This document shows, in pieces, positions 25,953 to 38,231 of a stretch of DNA of 64,000 nucleotides. Positions within the stretch are counted from its first letter, which is position 1; each line of letters opens with the position of its first letter. Both the position numbers and the translations under genes were made by a program. The notes under the pieces were generated by a model. It was not told the origin of the DNA and did no database searches. It saw nothing but the letters and a program-made list of their open reading frames with translations. Location of the stretch: assembly GCA_025345505.1 (NCBI GenBank), contig JANVCC010000261.1, positions 4,164,929 through 4,228,928 on the forward strand. The letters are read 5' to 3'. The stretch is from Todiramphus chloris collaris (Eukaryota > Chordata > Aves > Coraciiformes > Alcedinidae).

Positions 25953-26026
25953 GGGGGGGGGGGGGTTTGGTTGTTTTGTGTTGTGGGGTTTTTTTAAAAA
26001 AACAAAACAAAAACACAACAACAAAG
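25953..26026. repeat. G13 run plus imperfect T/G-A/C fold-back
   Basis: Thirteen G (25953-25965) lead into TTTGGTTGTTTTGTGTTGTG and GGGTTTTTTT, immediately followed by AAAAAAACAAAACAAAAACA and CAACAACAAAG. The second half is an imperfect reverse complement of the first, with arms of about 30 nt and no loop to speak of. Confidence 0.7.
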
Positions 26027-29000
26027 CCACACATTTCTTGAAACCAAAACTATTTGTGTGAGTTTTCACTAAATTTGTTTTAGGAAATGTTTCTCAGGGC
26101 GAAGATCAATTTTTGGTCAAAATATAAGGGCCTGGTTAGCAGAGAGAGAGAAAGAGAGAAATATAAACAGCTGGGAACTACTGTGGAAACTCTGTCCCAG
26201 GTCGCCTTTTTGGTAAGGTCATCTACCAAAGTGTGGGAAAATTAGTTCCTGTGGTAGTTCTACCTGCTTCAGCCCAGGGATTTGGAGTTTCCATGTTTCT
26301 TACATTTTGGGTAAGTGTTATGTCCACTCTCTGAAGTGCTAATAGCTGTTTCATTGTGTCTACAAAACCAGTGTTCATAGGACTAGAGGTTTGAAGCTGA
26401 GACTCCTACAGCAGTGTCTTTTCTAGCGAATGCTAACTAGCCCGGAGGAGGCCTCTGTAGCACAGGAAAATTTTAAGGACTGGATTTTGTGTTCATGTAG
26501 AATGGCAAAAAGGATGTGTTGCAAACATTTTTAAGGGAATAATAGAACATAGTTCATCTAGTTTTACTTCAGGAATGTAAAGTCTAATGGATAGATGCAA
26601 GGTACTTCAGGTAAGAGATTAGCTTGGTTGTAGATTTTTGAAGACAACTCTTCAAGGTCCTACTCCCTGGCATCACTATTTGCTGACTGAATGCATTCAG
26701 CACCGTTCTTTTGTGGTTTACCTTTAGAGTATATGCAAAATACTGCTGAAATAGGAGATGAAAGAGGAATCCAGGGCAACTTTCTCCTGTGTAACTATCC
26801 TGTCAGTAGCACCAATTTACAAGAGTGGCTGCTTCTAAGCCAAATTATTCCTAACTTCCACACAAAGACACATTGCTCAGGTGCATCTTCCTGATACTCC
26901 TCTGTACTTCAGCCCCCTTTTGTTCTACAAATTAAATTTTCCTTGTCTGTGCTTTTGTGAGGGTCTTAGAGCTATGGATGTGCAGGTCTACTAAAGGTCT
27001 CAGGAGAACATTTGGAACCATCCAGCAGCCAAAACAAATAGTAGTCTTGCTTCTCTCAAAGGTACTGAGGAAATATTCTGGTAGCTGTATCCTGTAGTTG
27101 TGATGTAATCCTCCTGGCACAAAAAAAAATTATTAACATAGAGAAATTCACTTAATACAACAATTACAATGCTTGAAAGAAACATCTTTAACTGTCACTT
27201 TCATATCTTTAGAACAGTGATGTTTAATTCCACATACAGAAAAAAAATCAAGTTTGCTTTGCTGAGAATGAAATGGACTCTGCTTCTGTCTACAGGGTCA
27301 CAGGCAATTTTTGGCTAGAGATACTTTACTTTGAAAGAGATCTCTTAAGTAGCTTCTTCAGGGAGGAAACCCCCTCTCCCTTACTCTAACAGTCTCAACC
27401 GTAGTGGCAAATTCAATATTTTTCCTTTGTTGCTGTGATGTTATGGGGAGATTTCCTTCTGATTTGTCCTTTTTTTAGCTTGAACATGTTACATGAAAAG
27501 AAGACACTGGAAAGAACTGGAAAACGGAGTGATATTTCAATCCAAATAATATTAATTACTAGGCGATTTAAAAGTTTATCAGAAATTCAAGAATAATTGT
27601 ATATATACACACACATATATTGCACCATTCTAGCAATTGATCGTTATTGCAGTAAGAAGGAATGTTAGGACAGTTCACTCTGGCACAACACAAAAGCCTT
27701 TGAGAAAAGAAGGGAAAGGACTCCTGAAGTGTGTCTTCTACCAAGTACAATAATGCTGCTTGACTCGAAATAGTCATGACAGCCAGCACAGTGTAGCAGC
27801 GAGAAGGTAAAGGCCCCCAAGCAATAAATGCAATTGATTAGAAAACAAGAACAATGTTGGAAGTACCCTGCACAGGAGATGAAAAGGCAGAGGAGTTCAA
27901 TGCACGTTCACAGACTTTGTACAAGAATATACATGCAACTCGCAAACAGGTTGTACCACAACACAAGGAGCAGCAAGTGCTGACTGCAGGGTATATTATC
28001 CCATCAGACCCCTGAAGACAACGGGACCTCACTCATGGATAAGCCACTTCTTGCATTTGTCCTTTTATTCTATGCTGGGTTTGCTGGCTTTTGTTCGCTT
28101 GGTCCTTCTAGAGTAGCCATGGGGGGTAGGTGGGAATGTGGTGGTGTTAGAGATAATCAGGCTCTAACATCAGACTTCAGCTGTATTCTGATTGGGTTTT
28201 TTTTCCCCCAGATTTTCTGTGCTATTTAAGCATAAATCTTGTTTCTTTTAGTCCAGGTTCTCTGGTCACTTGATTGCAGGACCTAGGGCCATAACATAAG
28301 CTGATGGTGCCAAACCCATTCCAGCCTGAGAAAGTTTAGTGAAGAGTTTTTCTCTCCCAATATGCCCCACTTTTATACAACACCACTTTATTAGGAATAT
28401 TGGCCTACAGAACCTTTAAGGCAAGGGCTGTCCCCCTCCGTTAGCCACAGCATCAATTCTCAACTGCATGAGCTACCTACAAAGATCATTACATGGTCTA
28501 GAAGTGCAAGAGAGCGACAACACAGCTCACTCAGAGCACCAAAGTGAAGGGCAACTCTAGCAGCAGCAGCAGGGGTGACCTGGCATTTCCCTGCTCACTA
28601 TTGCCCCAGCCAGGCCACGCATACCAACAGGCACCAGGCAGGGACCCCAGCACTGCTAGTGTGAGATGCACTCACCACTTTGGGTGCATCCAAGAGCCCC
28701 TTGCCTCACTGCTGCTACAGAAGCTGCAGCTGACTTCTTCAGGAGCTGCTTGTGACCCAAAACAGAAAACTCAGCTATGTCCCCACATGCACATGAACTA
28801 CACCCTGCACAATGGAGCTTCAACCTTTATCTGGTAATGGGGTTGACATCACCTGACATAATACTGAGCAAAATCAGAGCATCTGCACAGCCAGCCTTAA
28901 GGCTGAAAATAGAGTTTTGGAAGGAATCCTTAATGACATTAAAACCCATGGAAGATTTCTAAGCTCCCAGAGGTGGTTTCTGAAAAGTTTCAATCACTTG

Positions 29001-29204
29001 TTTTCTATCCTAGGCAGAAGCTATTACCAAGTTTTGATAGTTTATGTAATCAGGGCTGTGTTAAGAATAGAGATGATGAGAATATCAAAACAAAGAAAAC
29101 TCTTCCTCACATTAGGTAGCATTGCTCAAAGAAATTCTAGAATTTTTTTTTTCCAGAAACTGCCTTTTAACAGAGGGAAAAGCTGCGAGTTTTGTAGAAA
29201 CTTT
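26027..29204. other. Unique sequence, no gene seen
   Basis: No gene or repeat family is recognised. A small GA-rich patch (26136-26160) and a short TA/CA microsatellite (27598-27620) are present. A 14-bp palindrome, AAATTCTAGAATTT, lies at 29132-29145. Confidence 0.6.
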
Positions 29205-29216
29205 TCTTGGTTTTTT

Positions 29217-29251
<35 letters not shown>

Positions 29252-29314
29252 AAAGAAATTCCAAAAATTTTTTAGGGAAATTTTTTTTATACATGTTGGG
29301 GGGGTGGGGGAGGG
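29205..29314. repeat. T27 run followed by a G-rich run
   Basis: A T run of 27 (29220-29246, preceded by eight more T and one C) is followed about 50 nt later by GGGGGGGTGGGGGAGGG (29298-29314). That meets the quadruplex pattern. A very similar G7-T-G10 run occurs at 43948. Confidence 0.8.
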
Positions 29315-32300
29315 CAAGCAAGTTAAGTAGTATTTTGATGAGGACAGGCAACATGTTTTATCTATCATTTTTTCAAAGGCAACAGGAAAATCATGCCTTC
29401 ATACCTTGCCCATTAAACTGTCTGGTGAATGTCCAGTCTCCTGAGGTTCTATAGGGACCTGGAATTGGAAATGGAAATACTAATTGGTGAACTGGAATAC
29501 AGTGATGTCTAGAAAGAGATATAATAACAGAGTAATTACTTTCTACATCTTCTATTTTGTTTTGCATTCACTAAGAGCTTAGCCTAGCTACCAATCGGAA
29601 TTATTTTTATTGGTTTGTTTCAAAGGGTTTTTCACGTTTTTAAAACTGCAGACACATAGGTAGATGCAGGTCCAGATATCCCTAGTGCATTAAGTGATGC
29701 CTTCAGCCAGCTGAAAACTCTTTTTGATCTCTCTGATAATACCAGGCAAGCACTGATCTGAAAAGGCAGATTACCACCAAGGATTAGGCAGTACAATAGC
29801 ACGCTGAGAATGCGAGAGGATGATGAAGTTTAGCAAACAAGCTTGGAACATATCTGAACTCAACATCGAACTCCAAACCAAGCCATGGGAATATTAGAAG
29901 AGAATTGAGGGGGCAGGAAACTGCCTTGAAAAATATTTTATGAGAGAGGGTAAAATTGTCTGTCTTCTAGGTTTTAACAACATCAGGAGAGAGCTAATCA
30001 AGAGAGCACTTTCTGCACAGAAGACTCTTCTCAGGCTGAATGGGCACAGAGACTCAGCTACACTCTAATTTTCTTGAGACAATCCTTTAAGGCATGTGGC
30101 TGGAGCAGGTCACTCTGATGTTGCTGCTGTCCTCAGGCAGTATGACAAAGTGAAGAAAGGACTTTAAAAAACCCTTTTTTTAAAAAAAAAAAAAAGGAGC
30201 TTTTCTTTTTTTCAGGACTAGTCACAGTAAATAGAGTGGTTATTTGGTATGTGAGATAAGTATTGGCCAATATCATTTGAAAACACTAGTTTTCTTTCAG
30301 CATTTTGTCACTTGACCAGTTTAATGCTAAGGTTAAAACGCTGTTACACAACATGTATCCACCCTACTGTGTGTCAGAAATGTGAGGAATGTTTGCAAGA
30401 AACAGCAGCTTGCGTACAATTCCTGTCACCAAACCCCAAAGTCGAAATGGCTAACGTTTCCAGGATCTGCTTAGCTCACCTCCAGAGAAAAAGTTTGCAG
30501 TGCATGTGTGCAAACAGGAGCAGAGTCATTAAAACCGGAGCAGCTCTTGGGCAAGATCCAGTTTGCATGTTACATATTCATAAATAGCTGTGTTAGAATG
30601 GCTTCCAACAGTGCGAACGTCAATGGAGCCTGCTGGAGCAAGCCTGAGGTATGCCATCTATGTGTCTGATTGCCTGGAGTTCAGAGGAACTTGCTGAATG
30701 TATTACCAATGGGAATGAAAAAGCTTACACCAGCGTAGCTGGCCAGGTCCAATTGCTGGCTGCTTAAAAGGACGTGTTGATGTCAAAGGGTTTCACAGCT
30801 TTAATTTTTTTAACTCATGCATTGTTTGTATAATCCTCGAGAATCTCAAACAGGAATATTTCATTTTCTTGTTCTTTCAAAGAACACATATTAATTTATG
30901 TTATAACAAAAAATTGTTCATTAGGGCTTGGCTAATAACACTGATTATTTGTTTATTTTCACTCTGTGCAGCCTATTTAATTGTGTGTACACATACCCAT
31001 AATTACCACTTTGAAATGCAAATACTCTAAGGATAGTTACTAAGGATAACCCTTCTCATTTTCCAGCAGCTAACACTCCTTTTTTATAAATGCTAACCAT
31101 AGCCTAAGCTCCCTGGCAAACAGCACATTTTAACCTCTCCTCACATTGCAATGGCTGTCTCCTGCTCCACATTATTCTCTCTGCCACTGTCACAGCTTCC
31201 TTTAATTTTTCAGCAGTCAGAGACCCCTGACAAGGGCTATGACATCATTCGACTGAAGCACCAGCCAGTTTACAGTTGACCTTATGCTGTGACTCTTCTT
31301 AAGTGATAGGAACAGAAGTGAATGTATTTTCTGTGTCCATCAAGCCTCCAACGTCACTTGTAACTTAGCCATGGAAAGACCTGGGCTGATACAGAACCAT
31401 TTGTTACTCTCAACTGTTCATCAGATAGTTTATTGCTATTTATTTCCACCCACAGATTGCTCTCAAACTTTTCTCTGTGATAGGATTTGCTTCCTGAAGG
31501 GTGAATTTTGGGATTTGACTAAGCAGCATGAGCAGTAGAAGATACCATATAACAATGGCCTTGCTTCCTAACCATCAAACCTACAATTTGCTTTCAAAGT
31601 GACCATACTAACCTGCCTTCCCTTCTTCACCTCTCTCCCCCAAGCCCCAGTCCATGGTTACCCGTGGAAGTTTCTCTTTCAGCAGTATTTTTGTGAACAA
31701 ATATTCGCTTGTCCCCCTGTTCACAGAAAGCACATTAAAGAGGCATGTCAGTTAGAGTGTGGACTGTCTTTGAACAGATGTTATGAATACTGTTCTGCAG
31801 GATTTGCCCAGCAGTAGATGAGAACAAGTAATGAGGAAACTAGGAACATGGGTAACAAGGCCAGAAGGTGTGGAAGCTTTCCAGGAGCAGGGGGAGCTGG
31901 GAGGAGAAAAACTTGCCTTACCAATATATAGCCATGAACCTTTCTCAGACTTTATTTGTACTTCTCAATGGTCACTCTCAAGATAAAGTATTTACTAGGG
32001 CTTGTTTTTCCAGTGGCCTAAAGGTGAACACAGGAACATAGCTGATCCGTCTGATTTCTTTAAATGAGGGGAAAACAGGATGAACTGTGTCCTCATGATC
32101 AGGATGAATACTTGTAACTGTCATCGCCTCACAGAGCCACAGAGCTCCTTCACCTGTGTGCTTTTCAACCAGATTGTTGGTTGGTCTGCATGAAACATCT
32201 AAAGATAATTAATGGGCTGAATTGTAGAAGGGTTTTCCTTATCTTTCAGTGGGCAGCATGGGGAGAGGTAAAATGACCCAAATAATAATTTCAATTGGTG

Positions 32301-34014
32301 AATGAACAGATGATATCTCAGTTCAGCTTCAAGGCCTATCCAACGGTACTTTGAGAAAAATGCCAGCAAAGTAGCATACAAATAACATGCATATCTTGTA
32401 GATTACATAATTTATTTGGAAATGTTTTCATACAGTTAAATAAACTTCAGAAAACTACAGTGGAGCCTTCTTATAAATTAGCTCTAGTGCCTAAAATCCC
32501 ATGAGCTATGAAATGTTAAAAAAGAAAAAAAAAAATTAAATACATAGTGTTGCTGAGCAACACAGCTCACCCTTAAACAACTTTCCCTTGTATGAAGTGC
32601 TTCAGAAAGGGACTACTGTGGAGTCTGTGTAAGTGCTTGCCCTATGGGTAGAGTGATTCTGTTACAATCCTTCAGAAAACAGCTACGCAGACTGTTACTG
32701 AGTTCAATTATAGGGAGTCTCCAGGGTTATTCCATTACCTCTGCCTTTAGTCCACAGTTTCAAATCAAAACTTGAGATATTCTTTTTAAATTTCATTCAT
32801 TAAAAAAAGAACAAACAAAAACAAGCAAAAACCACAACATGATATGAACTCTCAGCATGGAAATGACTCAAAAACTTTCAAAGTTTCAGCTGAGTTTGAG
32901 GGCATTAGGAAAGTCTCTACCCTTACAAGCTTTTGCTAAGGGCAGGGTAGGTTTCCCACAGCCCTGCCTGGATGTGTGCTGGATGTCCAGGGTCTTGGAA
33001 AGTGCAGAGCAGGATAGTGCCATCTGGGCTCTGAACCATAGCAGGTCTGGACTGATTCATGATTACCAGCCCTGGATTGCTGTGTAAGCATCAGTCCCAG
33101 GGGACCAACAATTCCCCTGCCTTGAGAGGTCTCTCCTAGTGAGCTCAAACCCCACAAATTGTCCCAAACTATTACACAAAAAGATAAAACAAAAAACCCC
33201 AGTTGTTTCCTACACATCAGAAATCTCCCTTGTTATTCTGTTCTGACTGGCACTGGGGTGTTTAGTAAGGTCACATTGCATTGCTCAGTGCTGACTTCAG
33301 CTTCTGTACATCTGCATTTCATCTGCATGCATCTACATGCATCTGCAATGAGGTTTACAATGAAAGGAAGGGGTTAACCCAGGGAGCAGGTGGAAAGCAA
33401 CCCAGCTGCAAAAAGATTTAAAAAGTGGTAGGAGAACCCTGCCTGAAAGAGAAAAAGGCCAGCAGGCAGGCCAGAGGAGGAGGGTATGAGCCTTGGGAGG
33501 AGGCTGCCAGGGCCACCCTGGGGTGGGGGTAGCCAGCAGGCTGATGCCTTGAGTGAAGCAGGTGTCTCCTAGCAGGAGGAGATGTAGCTTTGGTCTATGG
33601 GCATACCTGAGTGGGGAGAGGTCTCCGTGGAGTGGGGATGGTCTCTGGGGAGCTGACCTGTTTGAAGGGTTTGGTTCAGATAGGCTTTAGCTCTCCTCAG
33701 CATCCCCAGGAGCTTGTACAAAGGGTAGTTGCCTGCTTGGAGCAATGTTGTTACTTGGAGATTGGTTTTTAAAGGTCTTTAGGCCTCTCCTGACCATAAA
33801 AATGGGAACTGAGTGCTTATGTACCTCTTTAAAACTTGGGTCTTGCTAAAATTCCTCCCTCAGACCAGACCAGAGCCAAGCTTTCTGCTGAGGTTTGAAA
33901 CGCTATAAATGAACCTTCTATATTGTTGCCTTATGCTTTCAACTTCAGGCACCTCATCCAGACAGAAAAGTAATGAAAGACCTGAAGAAAGTCGAGGATT
34001 GGAAAGGAATAAAG
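29315..34014. other. Unique sequence with two small tandem repeats
   Basis: No gene is seen. 33309-33347 holds four imperfect copies of CATCTGCATG, with a period of 10 to 11. 33609-33650 holds two copies of a 21-bp unit starting GAGTGGGGA. 33380-33700 is purine-rich on the plus strand. A POU-type octamer, ATGCAAAT, is at 31016-31023 inside an AT-rich block (30880-31030). Confidence 0.55.
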
Positions 34015-34311
34015 CGGTCCTGTGGCTCTGGGTCCCGTTCCCAAAGCTATCGCTCACTCGCTGTGTGGCCCTGAGCAATCTGCTAACAGGCTGATCCAAC
34101 TCCCAGTAAAGTCACTGGGAATTTTCCCATAGACTCCAGTGAATGCTGGATCAGGCCCTTAGATTCCTAACAGTCCCTTCACTACCCCCCCTGCAAAGCT
34201 GGGATAACAATATCCTTGTCTCACAGGGCAGTAAGGGGACTAATTCATTAATGTTCATAAAGCTTTTTCAGATCTACAGATGGAAGGCATTATGTCAGCA
34301 CAAATTATTCC
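34015..34311 (+). mobile_element. MIR-type SINE, amniote form, split by a MITE
   Basis: The left part (34015-34089) reads TGGCTCTGGGTCCCGTTCCC, then CTCACTCGCTGTGTGGCCCT, then GAGCAATCTGCTAA. This is the MIR pattern CTGGGTTC...CCACT...CTGTGTGACCTTGGGCAAGTCACTTAA. The right part (34166-34311) continues with CTGCAAAGCTGGGATAACAA, TATC, TCTCACAGGG, ATTCATTAATGTTCATAAAG and GATCTACAGATGGAAGG. This matches the remembered amniote MIR tail (CTGTAAAATGGGGATAATAATA...TCACAGGG...ATTCATTAATGTTTGTAAAG...). Together the halves cover most of a MIR. MIRs are CORE-SINEs that spread by LINE machinery and are very old. The Repbase name is probably MIR1_Amn, from memory. Confidence 0.82.
34090..34165. mobile_element. 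76-bp palindromic MITE nested in the MIR, 8-bp TSD
   Basis: Between the two MIR halves lies GCTGATCCAACTCCCAGTAA, then AGTCACTGGGAATTTTCCCA, then CTCCAGTGAATGCTGGATCA and GGCCC. It is flanked by GCTAACAG (34082-34089) and CCTAACAG (34166-34173), an 8-bp target duplication with one mismatch. The terminal motifs CTGATCCAAC and GCTGGATCAG are inverted copies of each other. An 8-bp duplication plus short inverted ends points to a non-autonomous hAT-type DNA transposon. It inserted after the MIR, so it is younger than its host element. Confidence 0.75.
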
Positions 34312-37300
34312 TAGCTATTATCATTCTCATGGTATTTCCAATTGTCTCTGCTCACTAAAGCTAAGAAGTTCCAAAAATCTTGTGAGAAAGTTTCTTCTCT
34401 AGAGATCAGACCCCATTTCTGGCCCAAAGATACATGGAAACAGATACATTCAGATGGCACTGGAATGCGGGAATATTTTACTGAAATAAGCCTCTGAATC
34501 TTTGGAGATTTTTGTATGAATCTGGAAAGCAAAGGAGTGTCCCTGAATTTTATAAAAAACCACCTAAAGCCATAGTCTGGCCAGCAAAATGCTGAGGCCA
34601 AAACATTCAGATTTGACTCTCAAAGCTTCCTGCTAGTGGGAATTCTTTAAGCCCTGCTCCCTGGTATGTCAGAGCGCTTCCAGAGGGAGGGTGGGCTCTG
34701 GCTCAGGTTCCTCACTGAGAGAAGGGAAGGAGGAGTCCTTTCCCTTCCCACACCCCTATTGCCTGCTAGAAGTTAGTCGGGTATCAGGTCCAGGCATGGA
34801 AAAGCAACAGGGTCAGGTGAGTAGGCAGCAGATAAAGGATTTCCTTGGGGAGAGGTCAGCATGAGCCAGTGGTAACGTGTCATTTGGGAAAAGGAAGAAA
34901 CACGCTGCAAATCTCACATACACACAACTTACTCCTTAGTATGCATGTGTGTGTGTGTATATATATCTGCATCCCATAACACTCCCTACAGCTATGCTGT
35001 TTCACGTCCCTGACCTGACTTTTGGATCTATACAGTTCTGTATATTTTAACTATCTGACTTTAGCCACCCTCCCTACTAAAGGTGAGCACTGGAGAAACT
35101 CGGCAGGCGTAAAAGTCACCTAAAGAGCCTGTGACAGATGCCATCAGGAACACTGTACTGTAGAAACAAGCATCACAAATACCATATATCCCTTTTCCCT
35201 GTCGTCTCACTCCTTCCCCACACGTAACCGCCCCTTGCAGGTCGACAGCTGGCTACGGTGTTTTGGGGAAGCAGGTAAATGTTCCCGTGCTGATGGATCC
35301 AGCTCTTTGAGCTCATGCGTTATGTCAAAACTGGTCAAAGACAGGAAATTAACCGCCCGCCTCCCCCGACTGTGCACACACGTACAGACACACGCATGCA
35401 CAGTCACAGCCAAGGCCTTGGGCAAGCCATCTGATAGCAATCAGTATTTTGAGAAGTGATAGCTCATCTGTAGATTCAGCATTCTTTTGCAGCAGAAGGT
35501 ATTATGCAAACTAGCCCCATTAGAAAAGCAAACATCAAAGCAAAACATGTTTTCGAAGAGACAAATGCATGAACCACGTGGTACCTGACGCTTGAAACAG
35601 AAATAGAATAATTACCCTTGCTCTCAATGGAAAGCATAGCTGCAGAGTATAATAAAGGAGTCTCATACGCTGTACCCCGTAGTTTCCTGTACTGTGCATG
35701 AAAGGGAGAATAGTCAGCTAGGGATATGCACCTGGGGAGAGTCTGAAAGGGCTGATACCATCCTCCCCAGTGAAGGACAGGAGAACAGGAGCTAGGCTGC
35801 AGCTGATTGCGGAGCGGTGCAGCTAAGCCATGCCCTCGGCACCAGCTGGAATGCAAGGTGCCACTCCAGCCTTAGGGGAAAGGGAGAAAAAAAAAGAGTG
35901 CAGCCAAGGTTACACAATTACCTGTCTTAAAAGTGCACAACTTTAAAAAAATATGCATACCTCCCTGACCATAAATAGCCACAAAGTATGCTCCATGGGT
36001 CCTTTGACTAAAGTCTAAACAGAGGAAGCTCTCTGTAGGCAGCCTTTTGCCTAGCAGTGGATGCCGTTGCTCAGGCACTGCCTCTGCAAGAGGAAAAAAA
36101 AAAGCCCTCATGGGCAGGATGGAAGATGGAAGGTGTGAAATGAGGCTTGGATGATGCTGTCACAGCCCTGCTAAAACAACACAGCCAGGTACCGCTAATT
36201 CATTAAAATAAATTCATTCAATAAATCAAGAGCAAAGTAAATCAGAGACTATCATGACTTCTGCAAAAGTTGGATGAACTTGTATTAGGGAGGAAATGTT
36301 TGCTGAAGTTCCCAGGACAAGCTGGAAGAACATACACGTGCTCTCTCTTTGCTTTCCTTTGGCCCCCCTCTTTTTGTCTTTCAGAGCCCACTTCTCCAGC
36401 ATACAGATCAGCTATCAGGCCTAGAAAAGGAGAGAGTGTGAGGTGGCCGACCCTGTCCTCCAGTGCTGAGGGCCTGTGGGTTTGGGCCAGGAACAGGAAT
36501 TCCCTGTACAGACACGGAGTCTGCTGGAGGAGACAGGGGAGCCTGCTCCACAGAAGAGCACTTTGTTCACTGCCACCAAGGAAAACTTACACAACAGACA
36601 CACACAACCATGGAAATATGAATATTTTAAAAGTGTGTTTTTTTCCTAGAATACACAGTGCTCTTATTTCCTTAGGGGGGCAGTAAAAATTGGGCAAGAG
36701 CATATTGCCAAATGCATAAGGGTTAGCGAGGATATTAATCCTGCATGCTGTAGTTAGAGAGAGCAGGGTACCAAGGCAGGATCTGAATACATAATTCAGA
36801 ATGAGTTACTGACAACTGAAATGCCCACTGACCATGTCTAGCAGAGAGAGAGGGACCTTTTTAAGCCCTGCCTGCTTTTTAATATCGCTTCTGTCAATTC
36901 ATCACCTCTCAGGAAATGCAAAGAGTTAAAATCCTGTTCCCTTTTTTGCCCCAAAGTACGTGCAGATCTGTGTTTGTGTGTGTACATAATGTGCAAAATC
37001 CAAGGCAGATTTTGATACCAGGTAGTGCTGTTGTGCAGTGGTTTTGTGCTGCATCATTAGTACAGAAAAGCCCTTAAAATGGCCTGAGCAGGCCCAAGTG
37101 AATTTAGATAAGATTGAGAGCTAAGAATCTAGCCTCTTTTTTTGGGAGGCCTAGCCTAATTTCACGTGCTTCCTAAGGTACCTTATTATACTCTTTGGAG
37201 AGGAATTCCTCTTGCTTTAACCATCTGACAGGTAGGTGCAACACTAGACTCCCAGCCTTCCTAGAGATGCAACAGGGTGGTGATCCACCTTATCTTCAGT

Positions 37301-38210
37301 TACTCTGTCTTCAGAGTTACTCCCTATGTTGTTCTCCCTTTGCCCTGCCTAAAGAGTGAGCCTAAATAGATAGTTTAGACTTGATAGGTAACTTTTAGAT
37401 GGCTGATGTTAACAGATCGCTCTCTTCCTAGTCCACACTTTCCTATCACACAGAGGTCATGAGAAAAAACATTCATTATGGGCTGCTTTTCTGTTAAGAA
37501 GACACATAAGGAGAGCTTGGATGTATTGGCAGCTGTGAACATCTTAATGTTATTTTCCACGCAGTCAAGGATACAGCTTGAAACAGCATCAAAACACAAC
37601 CCAGTTCACAAGGATGTATGTCTGGAGGTGGAGGCCATGTCAACAGCCCAAGGGCTGGACAGGCCCAGCACATGAAGCTGTAGAAACGGAGGATGGCTGG
37701 AGAAAGCTCTGATGGGGACTCTGGGCAGGTATTTCTATTTCATTCCTAGCACCAGGTCTCTGCCAAATACACTGTGCCACTGTTTACTCGTGGTCTTCTA
37801 ACTTAAACTGGGGAACTGGCCTAGCAAATAGTCACCACAGGAAACAAAGCCAGCTTTATATCACCTTTCCAAACCCCACCTCCTAGACCAAGTCAGGAGC
37901 TTCTTGGTGAGAATCTCAGCTGTGGTCAGTAGGGTACATGGATACATTACCCAGAGGTTACCATTAAAGGTTAGTTTCTGAGAACCGTTGCAACATTGTG
38001 TGTGTACGTATATGCACACACACACAGAGACTCTGTGTATTGTACACAGGATCATGGTTTCATCTTTACTCAGCCCTGATTTAACTCTATCAATGACAGG
38101 TTTTCACACAGAAAAAGAAAAAAAAAGAAACCCACCTCACCTGAAATCCTGTACGGTACATTTTAAAAATCTGTGACTAGATGCTAGTAAAAGAAAATAT
38201 ATGCTAATAT

Positions 38211-38231
38211 GAGACCTATAATATAGGTCTC
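38211..38231. repeat. Perfect 21-bp palindrome
   Basis: GAGACCTATA and TATAGGTCTC are exact reverse complements around a single central A. Nothing around it suggests a gene or transposon end. Confidence 0.9.

Noticed and set aside
34796-34816. Plus-strand ATG in good context with seven codons before CAG|GTGAGT
   Set aside because: It is too short to judge, and no transcript-start or downstream partner is visible.
35405-35480. Possible second MIR (CCTTGGGCAAGCCATCTGAT...CTCATCTGTAGA)
   Set aside because: Only two short words fit, and the spacing between them is wrong for MIR.
36270-36686. 138-codon open frame, plus strand
   Set aside because: There is no family resemblance and no promoter or splice context. 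It is rich in Arg, Ser and Pro because of local GC.
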